This document shows, in pieces, positions 12,373 through 24,300 of a stretch of DNA of 64,000 bases. Position 1 is the first letter of the stretch. The number at the start of each line of letters is the position of its first letter. The stretch covers positions 2,701,001 through 2,765,000 of the forward strand of contig OX424563.1 of NCBI GenBank assembly GCA_949152475.1, given 5' to 3'. A program made the translations under genes and the position numbers. Source of the DNA: Terebella lapidaria (Eukaryota; Annelida; Polychaeta; Terebellida; Terebellidae). The notes below the pieces were generated by a model. It saw only the letters and a list, made by a program, of their open reading frames with translations, did not search any database and had not been told where the DNA came from.

Positions 12373-15300
12373 AGAAAGAATTAAGTAGAGGTGTTACAAG
12401 CACGGATGTAACAATTTATTATGAATGTGTGAACATCCTATATCTTTCTAAGTTTCTAATGATCACAAACTGCATATAACACAAATAAGGTATAATTTCT
12501 AGGTAGTCACACTAGGTTTCCATGGTTATTGATAATGTCGCCTGTGTCACTGTTTATTCTGAGTCCGCAGTGAATGCAATTATCATGCAGCTCTTCACAA
12601 ATTGCCACCGTGTTATGAACTATATTAGATATTGCACACAAATACAAGTGACATATAGAAACTAACGCCACCAGAGGCACCCATAGGTCAGACCAATTAC
12701 TCAGCCATTATTTCCAATTTTGTCATTGTGCCTTTGACGTAACGATGTTGGTCTCAGTTTGTCGTTTGTACTTGAAAATATTGCGGTAGTTTTTGCGATA
12801 CATAATTGCAGGTCTCTCAGGTACATGTATCTCGACAATAACACGATGTAACAGGTAGATCTCACTCCTAGCGTAACAGCAACAGTATGATGAATATCAG
12901 AATGATCACAGATTTTGTTGATTTATGCAATGATACTTTGAATGATCATGACAGGGCTGAATGAAACTGGCAGCACTTTATTTCACATGTTAATTTTCGT
13001 GCCACAGGTCTTTAAACCTCAACACCTCTGAAGCACTCATCGAACACATATATTTAATTTTCGCTTGATAATCGAGAACTATACAAATACCCCATGGAAA
13101 ATTGCATCTTGGTTACTCTGCTCATCTACACAACATGCCACAAACATGACAGGATGAATGAAATAGATGAAAAGTAAAAGAAAAAAAAACAGGTAACTGA
13201 GTGTTAACTACAGACAAAACAGACAAACAGACAAAAACAGACAAACTACAGACAAACAATGTATTGTGTGGAATTGTATCAGATTGTATAATGATGTACA
13301 TGCACCAAGATTGAAAACTTTGACGCAGCATTTTTCTAAGTCCAGTTTTGTAAATGAACAATGCTTCAATCATGTAACTTTCAACATGGAGACTATGATG
13401 TACTTATACGCTTGTCACATGGTTTAGTGCCGATAGCAATAATGAAGTATTTGCTTGATGTTACCTCATTGGACACTCATGATATTTAACCTGGAACATG
13501 TATGGATTGAACAGCTTGTGCTCACTGCAGGTTTTTTATGGCTGATTGCAATCAAACCTGATCCTGTTATAAGTCATGTGGCCTCACCTTGCACACTGCA
13601 ATTGAGACGTGTAGTGTGCATTTGTGTCACTAGTACTAAAGGGCCCTTTGTAATTATCATCCCTGAACTCACCCTAACTCTCCAAATAGCATGATGGCGA
13701 TCTCTAGAATTCCAAATCCCTCCCCCCCCCCCCCCCCCCCCTCCGGGAGATATTTTGCATGCAGTTCAAGTTCTGCTGACCACCCACTCTAAGTTTTCAA
13801 TGCACAACCAAGAGTTTGCATGTCAGGGGCTTGTCCTCATTGCCATAGCAACCATATTATCCCGTAATCGACAATGTTTTCTACCCTTGCTTTTGACGTC
13901 AAGTCCTAGTCTGTTTAAGGATATCGTTGTTCACCGTGATGTTTTTGTCCCATAATCCCCTTCTGACTACAACAACCGGGCTGAAGGGCTGTCTAGTTAT
14001 AGAGAGTAATAGCACTTGAAGGGGAAATTTATCGGAAATGAGCACTTTGCGTTCTGAGTGAACATACGGCTGTGTGACAGAGTATTGGAAGATGTGGAGC
14101 AATAATCTGTTTTCATGCGTGCACTGCAAAATCTTGTAGTGCAAGAGAAAATTTGTCATGATATGTACAATATATTATAACTGAAAAAGCTAATTTTAAT
14201 TTTTCTTCTGAATCTTTCGCATGAGAGCGAATATCAGAAAAGACAAATCCCACATTTGAGACAATTATTGTAACAGGATCCATTTCACAACAGGAAGTAC
14301 TTGGAAAGGTTTCCAGCCTCTGTGACCATGGGGCAAGTAAGAAGCAATCATGGGTCGCTATTCTCTAACCTCAGGGCTCCCGGTAGGATTTTTTCGAAGG
14401 AGTACCGTACCCCATGGGTCAAATTACAAGGGGTAAATTTTGAAATGAAGGGGTAATTGAAAAGGATGTACCGGGGTAGTGATTTTTTTTTTTTTTTTCA
14501 GTCAAAGTGACAGCTTCCATTATGTTTACAAATCTCGCATATCCTACAGGTTTTTCTCAAAATTTCAGCACAATCCTAATAGTCAACGATAGCCCTTGCC
14601 CACAGTAGCATTCTGAAGGTCTTCTATTGCAGAAATCGCATTCGTTTTACTCTCGAATAGTTCGTCGATTCATTGTCGAGTCGTGTTGAAGAAACGAAAG
14701 TGGGGAAATCCTTAAATTTATATTCGCAAGGAGGCGCACACATAGGCTTTCGATGTTGCAGCCATTCGCACGGGGGCGCTGTAGTTTATTGTGCTCGAAT
14801 TTTGATGACGTGTCCCACAACTTATTCGCCAGCGAGTGCATTGCGCATGCGTCACTTTGGCGGAAATTGACATTTTTTGATTATTTTCTAGGTATCACAG
14901 TAGTAATTGCGTCACATCCGGGTTGAATGGTAAATAAACAAAATTTCGAAACATGCGTATTTTCGAACTGTGGTTATTTGTGTCAAGAAAACAGAAAGAA
15001 ATTCACGTTTTTGTATTTGTTTGGAAAGCACACAAGACAACTACGTGATTCATGGTGTTTTGATGTGAATAATGCTAGAAAAAATGTGAGTTTGACCAAA
15101 AATTGCATATGGTCTCTGTTTTACACATTTTTTTTTCACCAGCAAATTCTAGTGCGGTTCATCTTTCAGTCCATAGTTCCAAAACGAATCACACAACATA
15201 TATCTTAAACTTGATAGAAAATATCCCAGAGAGTACGGCTTTCCTATGATATATTACACTAATGGATCAGGAAATTTTAACATGCACTAAAACGATGATA

Positions 15301-18300
15301 TTTGGACGATGATCTTGAAATTTCGTCTAAACAGAAAATATTTACTACTGTGACACCTTAATTAGCTCAGCTATTGTCTAATAATCGATAAAATACCAGC
15401 CTTAAAAACCTCCTGGATGATATATCGGATTTATTTGGGTAAAATATGTTTAATTGCTCAGATAAAAATGCTCATTTGAATATAGGTTATGTGTTTGGAT
15501 TTTTTTATATTGACCATTTCAATACATGTGTCAGTTTTTGCGTGATTCACGTCAAAATGTAGCGTCAGAATGTGATTTTGTAGCTAATCTTTCCCCTCTG
15601 CACCAAATTATGTTGTATACTAAGTGAAATGTGTCATGTTTTATTCATTTGCATTAACAGCTGGACAAAATAATGAAAAAAATTAGTTCATTATCTACAA
15701 GTTAATTACTCATTAAGGTATCACAGTAGTAATTGCGTCACATCCGGGTTGAATGGTAAATAAACAAAATTTCGAAACATGCGTATTTTCGAACTGTGGT
15801 TATTTGTGTCAAGAAAACAGAAAGAAATTCACGTTTTTGTATTTGTTTGGAAAGCACACAAGACAACTACGTGATTCATGGTGTTTTGATGTGAATAATG
15901 CTAGAAAAAATGTGAGTTTGACCAAAAATTGCATATGGTCTCTGTTTTACACATTTTTTTTTTCACCGGCAAATTCTAGTGCGGTTCATCTTTCAGTCCA
16001 TAGTTCCAAAACGAATCACACAACATATATCTTAAACTTGATAGAAAATATCCCAGAGAGTACGGCTTTCCTATGATATATTACACTAATGGATCAGGAA
16101 ATTTTAACATGCACTAAAACGATGATATTTGGACGATGATCTTGAAATTTCGTCTAAACAGAAAATATTTACTACTGTGACACCTTAATTAGCTCAGCTA
16201 TTGTCTAATAATCGATAAAATACCAGCCTTACAAACCTCCTGGATGATATATCGGATTTATTTTTGTAAAATATGTTTAATTGCTCAGATAAAAATGCTC
16301 ATTTGAATATAGGTTATGTGTTTGGATTTTTTTATATTGACCATTTCAATACATGTGTCAGTTTTTGCGTGATTCACGTCAAAATGTAGCGTCAGAATGT
16401 GATTTTGTAGCTAATCTTTCCCCTCTGCACCAAATTATGTTGTATACTAAGTGAAATGTGTCATGTTTTATTCATTTGCATTAACAGCTGGACAAAATAA
16501 TGAAAAAAATTAGTTCATTATCTACAAGTTAATTACTCATTAAGGTATCACAGTAGTAATTGCGTCACATCCGGGTTGAATGGTAAATAAACAAAATTTC
16601 GAAACATGCGTATTTTCGAACTGTGGTTATTTGTGTCAAGAAAACAGAAAGAAATTCATGTTTTTGTATTTGTTTGGAAAGCACACAAGACAACTACGTG
16701 ATTCATGGTGTTTTGATGTGAATAATGCTAGAAAAAATGTGAGTTTGACCAAAAATTGCATATGGTCTCTGTTTTACACATTTTTTTTTTCACCGGCAAA
16801 TTCTAGTGCGGTTCATCTTTCAGTCCATAGTTCCAAAACGAATCACACAACATATATCTTAAACTTGATAGAAAATATCCCAGAGAGTACGGCTTTCCTA
16901 TGATATATTACACTAATGGATCAGGAAATTTTAACATGCACTAAAACGATGATATTTGGACGATGATCTTGAAATTTCGTCTAAACAGAAAATATTTACT
17001 ACTGTGACACCTCTAGAACTTCGTTTTTTGAGCTAATAAATCGATGTCATTGTTTTTAAATTAGTTTCCACAAATCTTTCGAGTGCGTAATCATACGCAC
17101 TGGCCGTGATAGCACTGCGTAAATTTCAAAAAGTCATGCGTAATTACGCATTATTTTACGCTATCGGGAGCCCTGTAACCTGCTATGATTCTGGCTGTTA
17201 ATCTGATGAATGTCTTGCCGCGGGTGGTGAGTTGACGTTTTTAGCTCCGGCAGACGAGCGTAAGACATCAGTCATGTAGAGGGGAGGGGGGTGATAGCCG
17301 TCTCCTTGGCAATGGTTTCCATAGCAGCCATGTGTGCTTGACTCTTTGTTCAGCTGTGTAGTGACAGGATCCTCCCTTTGTTCCCTGTTTCCATGTCACC
17401 TGATTTTTGTCGTGATGTCACAGAAGAGCTAGAGGATCAGCTTGATACAGTAAAAACCTGTCCTCGAGCATTCCATATTTTGTAAGATAGGATACATTGG
17501 GGTGCTGTTTCCTTTCATGGTCACACTGAATATTTCCACGCAAAATACTGGGAAACGTGACGCCTAATTGCATGAAAAACAAGATTAGTAGGAAGGATAT
17601 ATTGAGGCTGTTTTATGAATCTGTATCAATCTCAAACAAATTACAAATTTATAGCATTTATTATGAAAACTTTCTGTTAGAAAATGAGTTTAGGAAATGA
17701 AGTCAAATAGATTCCTCCAACCAGATTGAGTCTGCTTCAGCATTTCCTCGGTGTGTGGTTGGGTATGTTCCGTGTGATGTGATTTCTTTCAAAATTGGAT
17801 CCTCTCCCACTTTTGTTGTCCACAGCTTGCTGTGTCATTTCACGTCTAAAGGCTGTTTAACCTCATCACACAGGGCAGCAGTCAAGCGTGATCGCTGAGT
17901 TGGAATTGACTTTGAACCACTTTCTTCCGTCATTTCCCCCTGTGATAATCGCATCAGGAGTAAACAAGTCTATCGTCCATAACTTCTCTCGTTACGGCGG
18001 ACAATCGATCCTGTAACACTTCGGGGCCGACGAAACGCGACAGAATAACTTTGCGTGGGGAGTTGGAAAAACCATAATTATGGCGCTTGTCGCAAGCCGA
18101 GACGAATCGGAAATGAGAATTTGTGGGGATGTAGTTGGTTTTCGCTGGCGTTGCGAGTATACGATGGCAACACTAGGAATGGGTTCAAGACGGATTACTG
18201 TTTGTTAGCGTGTTCAATCTATCAGCGGTCGTAGTGTACCGGTATTCTGTCATTACTGGTTATTACAAGGGTCCCGTAAGTGAATAAGTCTGGACCAAAT

Positions 18301-21300
18301 TCGGAGACAGGATTGCCCAAAAAACTCCGCTCCAAACATCTACTGAACTGCGGTGGTCCTCTCGGAAATACACCAGACCAGAGTTATGTGGACTCTTCAA
18401 ACATGAGATGGGTTTATGGTGCAATCCCAGTCAGGGACAGGGCACATTGAGAATCTTTACATCACATTTTCTTGGGTACATATGAATTTTGGCTGTAAAA
18501 TAGTTTGGAAATAGAGATTTATGTTGTGGTGCGAAAGGATAGGTTAGAGCAATAGGTTCAATTCATAGGAATTGAGTTTGATAAGTTTTCAACACACAAG
18601 CAAGAGTTTGCATGTCAGGGGCTTGTCCTCATTGCCATAGCAACCAGATTATCCCATAATCGACAATGTTTTCTACCCTGTCTTTTGACGTCAAGTCTAT
18701 TGTTGTTCGCTGTGATGTTTTTGTCCCATAATCCCCTCCTGACTACAACAACCGGGCTGAAGGGCTGTCTAGTTATAGAGAGTAATAGCACTTGAAGGGG
18801 AAATTTATCGGAAATGAGCACTTTGCGTTCTGAGTGAACATACGGCTGTGTGACAGAGTATTGGAAGATGTAGAGCAATAATCTGTTTCCATGTGTGTGA
18901 TGCAATATCTTGTAGTGCACGAAACTATTTGACTATGTATGTACAATACAACTGATAAAACTAATTTTAATTTTTTTAAAAAAATCTTTTACATGAGAGC
19001 GTTTATCGAAAAAGAAAAATCCTACATTTGATACAATATTGTATCTTCGAAAGTGAAATCAAGATCCATTTCACAAGAGGAAATACTTAGATAGGGTTTC
19101 CAGCCTCTGTGACCGAGGGACAAGTAAGAAGCAATCATGGGTCGCTATGGATACCTGGCTGGTAAAAGGTTTCTCATGTATTGTCTTCTCTAACCTGCTA
19201 TGATTCTGGCTGTTAATCTGATAAATGTCTTGCCGGGCGGGTGGCGAGTTGACGATTTTAGCTCCGGTGGACAAGCGTAAGACATCAGTCATGTAGAAGG
19301 GAGGGAGGGTGATAGCCGTCTCCGTGGCAATGGTATCCATAGCAGCCGCGTGCGTCTTTGTTCAGCTGTGTAGTGACAGGATCCTCCCTTTGTTCCCTGT
19401 TTCCATGTCGCCTGATTTTTGTCGTCATGTAACAGAGGAAAGGATCAGCTTGATACAATAAAAACCTGTCATCGAACATTCCATATTTTGTAAGATCATG
19501 AAGATAGAGTACATTGGAGTGCTGTTTCCTTTCATGGTCACACTAAATTTTTCCATGCAAAATACAAGGAAATGTGATGCCTAATTTCATGAAAGACCAG
19601 ATTAGTAGGAAGGATATATTGAGGCTGTTTTATAAATCTGTATCATTCTCAGACAAATTACAAATTTATAGCATTTATTATGAAAACTGTTTGTCAGAAA
19701 ATGAGTTCATGAAATGAAGTCAAATAGATTCCTCCAACTAGATTGAGTCTGCTTCAACATTTCCTTGGAGTGTGGTTGTGTATGTTCCGTGTTATGTGAT
19801 TCCTTCAAGATTAAATCCTCTCACTCTTGTTGTCCCTGTAGTGTGTTATGTCCAGCTTGCTGTGTCATTTCACGTCTAAACGCTGTTCAACCCGATCACA
19901 CAGGGCAGCAGCCAAGTGTGATCGCTGAGTCGGAATTGACTTTGTACCGCTTTCTTCCGTCATTTCCCCCTGTGATAATCGCATCAGAAGTGAACTAGTC
20001 TATTGTCCGTAACTTCTCTAGTTACGGCAGACAATCGCTCCAATAACACTTCGGGGCCGACGAAAACGCGACAGAAAAACATTGCGTGGGGAGTCTTGAA
20101 AACAAAAATTATGGCGCTTGTCGGAACCCGAGACGAATCGGAAATGAGAATTTGTGGGGATGTAGTTGGCTATCGCTGGCGTTGCGGGTATACAATAGCA
20201 ACTCTAGGAATGGGCTCAAGACGGATTACTGCTTGTTAGCGTGTTCAATCTATCATCGGTCGTAGTGTACCGGTATTCTGTCGTTATTGGTTATTACGAG
20301 GGTCCCGTAAGTGAATAAGTCTGGACCAAATTCGGAGACAGGATTGCCCATAAAACTCCGCTCCAAACATCTACTGAACTGCGGTGGTCCTCTCGGAAAT
20401 ACACCTGACCAGAGTTATGTGGACTCTTCAAACAGGCGATGGTTTTATGGTGTAAAGCCAGGCAGGGCACAAAGAGGATCTTCACATCACAATTCTTGGG
20501 TACATAGAAATTCTTGTTATAAAAGAGCACGGAGATATAGGAATTTATGTTGCACTACATGCGTCTGTATTATGTATCAACTCAATTTCTTGTAGATTTG
20601 CAATGTGCATTGGGAAATAATTCGGTATTTCTAACTTAGGGGCATACATACATGTACAGCCTGGAGCATGGTAACAAATGAATCAATCCTATTGCTATTG
20701 GATGAAACTCTGGTGTACATCATTATGTACATGAGTATGCATGAGATTGTGACTGAGCTTGTGTCCGATATCTGGCATGTCATCATCTTATTGTACTTCT
20801 CGCTGCTGCACAGATATCTCATATTCCGAGACCCGTCAGGAATGATCCAGGACCCCAAATATCATGTGTGGCATCATGCCTGAGCAGTGCTCAGGTGTCC
20901 TGTGTTTCCTTTCAGCTCTCCTCTGTATAATACCGGTACCCAGGCAAATATATCACCTTGATGTATGCATGGATATGAGTCAGTGAACAAATATATATTG
21001 TTGCCATGTATGGTATAGTTCTGGTGCAGTTCAGTCTGCAAATATATCCATGGTTGTCACAGGTAGATTCAGAAATAATCAATTGGGGGGGGGGGGGGGG
21101 GGGGGGCAGGGGTCCAAGATAGCCTGTCTGAAGTTTGCGGTCAGGGTAACTCGGCTCTAAATCCACTTCTGGTTGTTTCAGAAATGTATTGATACTTGTC
21201 AGTAATCTTGACAACAACATGTATATAAAATGACTTTCATTATATGCCTAGTCCTTTCAGACGTCATAATTTATCATGGTTATGTGAGCATTGTTTTCAA

Positions 21301-24300
21301 TACATTATCTTGATTATGGTACTTACTACTAAGTGGTATTAATTTTATTGACATGAAAATGTACATGTTTATATATGTCTTTTGAATGTTGTATAGACAT
21401 GTATTTTGAATATTGTTGTTTACTACTGACAAAAATGTATAAGTATGATATTGATTTAGATCTGTGTATCAAAAGCCTGATGTCCCCGTGGGTGATTACC
21501 ACCTGAAATCTGTCATTAGTATCGATGTCTGTTCTCAGTCAACTGGAATTACTTGTGAGAAAGGGCAAAATATTTATAGATTTCAGATTTGTAAATGATT
21601 TATTGGTATTAACTTCTTCCCCAATATGGCACTTAGGTATTCACATTGATTTCAGGCACATTAAATGTATCAGTTTCTGTCTGATGATAGTGCAATTTTA
21701 CAGTGTTCGTGCTACTTGATGAAGATGTGAATCAATGCACATGTGTTAAAAATAAAAACAAGATATTTTTAGATATACATGTAAAATTATCAAGTAGAAA
21801 CGTTAATTTTTATGCGGCACTTTCGAACCAATCGTATATATATATATATAGCTGAACTTCAGTTAGTAAGTTTTGATAATTTACACTTCATGCGTACCCC
21901 GCTGCGTGTATGTACAGCAGTAAATGTCTCGCTGATAAATATCATGAATTTTTGCATGGCGTTGGACGAACAATCGTATATCAGCAACTCAGGGCTCATA
22001 CAAACTTGTTCTCATACGAAATATTGTATGAGTAATGGCAATGGACTAAACACCAGAAGTTTGACCTTTATGGTGTGGGACATACAGTCTGTGGACTTAT
22101 AATAGTAACACAGCAGTCAGCAGAGGGACTATTTCATCAAGATTAGTACCCTGTTTGTTTTGGCCAGTCAAAGTATCAGATGGAGGGGGAAAAAAGTCCT
22201 GGTACAGTATACCCAACCATCGAACTTATCTGTCCAGCAGTGGCAAGTCGGCGAATATATGAGAATTTATCAAATATATTGCAGGGATCAATATTTGATG
22301 AAATGAGCAGCCTTGCGTTTTAGAGCGCTCGCCGGGCCAGATGCTTCGATCAATACCTGAGCAAGCGTGATATAAAATGTTGACGTATAACACAGTAACA
22401 CACCCACCCCCACCCCCAGGTCTCCCCCACATTACCCACCCCCCATCTCTGACACATGGCTATTGTTTGTGTTAGGTAAGAGACTCGCTCCTCCATATAA
22501 TATTTGGGGAATCTCACATTTATATATAGACTCTTTCTGATGAATTTTTGATGAATTGATTTTTGATTTGATAGTGTACTAGTTTGAATCCCTGTATTGC
22601 CACGTTATATAGCTTGGAAAGCATTGAATAAATACAACATTTCTTGCGTTGAAAAGTTGACCAATCATGCTCTTATTATGATCCATGTTGTGATCTTTTG
22701 ATTTGTTTGAGAAATTAGGAAGATTTAACGCATAATACCTTGTCATCCATGTAACATATTGTAATAATAATACATTTAATGTTGTATTTGATTTATTCAT
22801 TTATTACCGGTACACCACTTTCAATGATCTTTATCTGATTTACCGTATTGTCATATAATTTTGTTACTTGTCACACATACTATTGATGCTTCCCTCCCCC
22901 TCACCTCCCCTTCAGGATGACATTGGTTTAGGAGCAGTCGTGGGCTCGGCTGTTTTTAACATCATGTTCGTCATCAGTGTGTGTGCTCTGTTTGCTGGAA
23001 TGGTGAGGCTCTGATCAATGTGGACGGCTCATGTCACACTGTCATGATGTATTTTGCATTCTTTTTGTGCATAATATCGAAATCTATAAATATATACCTT
23101 TATTATCAAAACAGCATAATCAGATAATAATCATGATAATGTACAGTACAACATAACGTCAATATTTGTCAAGAAATCTGTTGTCTAATATGTTCGTAAA
23201 ACTATGTGTGATGATAAACTTACACTGGTGTTTGTTTTGTCATTTCGAGTAACCAAATCACTTGAGTATAATTTGAACCTTTCAGGTGGTTTACCTCAAG
23301 TGGTGGCCGCTGGTCCGAGACTGTATTTACTACACCATCAGTATCATAGCGCTTGTATTCGTCATTTATGATGAATACGTCCACTGGTGAGTTTTGTAAT
23401 GTTTTAATGTCATGTTATTGTATACTTGTGTCCACATCACATACTCGATCATAAATTTAGTATCTGTTTGTCTGATTTGGATGAAATATTGGATGAAATA
23501 TTTCTGTCATCTTTTTGTCTGATTTGGAGGAAATATTGGGGTGCATTATGATGGGAGATCTTTTGGTTGCATTATGACTCCAGATATTATTTGCAGGTAT
23601 GAAGCTCTGGTGTTGCTGATTCTGTACGTTTTATACATCGTCCTCATGTATTTCAACCCGATACTGGAGAGTAAATTCACCCCTTGTGGTGACCGATTAC
23701 TTGTACGCTATAAGGACCAGGAAGCTGAGCCAATCCCATTGAAATCCACAGACGGAAATATTCCCAACAGCAAAACTTTCAGCGATGATGAGAAAACCGA
23801 TTCTGAAGAAGGTACATTATGTATATGTGCATCTGTATACATTATCCTATTCACATTATTATGTTGCCATATACTATATGATTTCTGTCTCTATGGTGAT
23901 TTGACATATATCCTGTGATTTTGTTAGTGCAATACATATAACCTGATGAATTGTTGTAAAGAAAATCTTATTTCCTGGAATGGTCTTGAAATTTCTTGCT
24001 AACTTCTATTATTCTGAACTGAACTAGATAGAAGAGAAAAATTGTGATTGCCTGATGATGCCATGCACACAAAACTTCAGGCTTAAAGTAGTCAGTTGAA
24101 TAGCTTTCATTAAGGCATGATAACGGTAATAATAAATTAATGATATAAGCATGGTATTCAAACTTAGCTTAGAATTTTTAGCATACTCACACAAAATTGT
24201 TCAAAAAATCATGGGAGAATTCAGTACCTGAAACTGGAAGGAATAATTTTCTCTTTGAGGGTCCGGCAACATTCTACTGTTCAGAACAGAGATAATGTCG

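Larger units (their letters stand above)
14892..17011. repeat. M-S-M-S-M composite: three ~467-bp elements separated by two 359-bp spacers
   Basis: M copies are 14892-15357, 15717-16184 and 16544-17011; spacers are 15358-15716 and 16185-16543. The repeat period is 825-827 bp and copies differ by only a few bases, so amplification is recent. M begins GGTATCACAGTAGTAA and ends with the inverse of GGTGTCACAGTAGTAA. TCTA flanks the whole block (14888-14891, 17012-17015), while every internal M/S border carries TTAA. Confidence 0.9.
14372..17175. mobile_element. hAT-like non-autonomous DNA transposon (2.8 kb)
   Basis: The ends are CAGGGCTCCCGGTAG (14372) and the inverse of CAGGGCTCCCGATAG (to 17175). 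The target shows TAACCT at 14366-14371 and 17176-17181, and the unfilled site TCTCTAACCTGCTATG is kept in duplicate copy 2 at about 19188-19203. CAGGG ends are typical of hAT elements, although that superfamily usually makes 8-bp duplications and I can only see 6 matching. No transposase is encoded. Most of the interior is a triplicated smaller element. Confidence 0.8.
13791..18582 (+). repeat. Segmental tandem duplication, copy 1 (split by a hAT-like insertion)
   Basis: Without the insert at 14372-17175 this copy is about 2.0 kb and matches 18583-20560. Shared landmarks include CAAGAGTTTGCATGTCAGGG (13809 / 18602), CCGGGCTGAAGGGCTGTCTA, TTCTGGCTGTTAATCTGAT, ACTTCGGGGCCGACGAAA and ACTGAACTGCGGTGGTCC. 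Differences are scattered substitutions and small indels, so it is not recent. A palindromic TGACGTCA lies at 13894-13901 and is kept in copy 2 (18686-18693). Confidence 0.9.

Noticed and set aside
13894-13901. Palindromic TGACGTCA as a CRE element
   Set aside because: It is an exact CRE core and is kept in both duplicate copies (also 18686-18693), but it lies deep in intron 3 away from any known promoter, and an 8-bp match is expected by chance in 64 kb.
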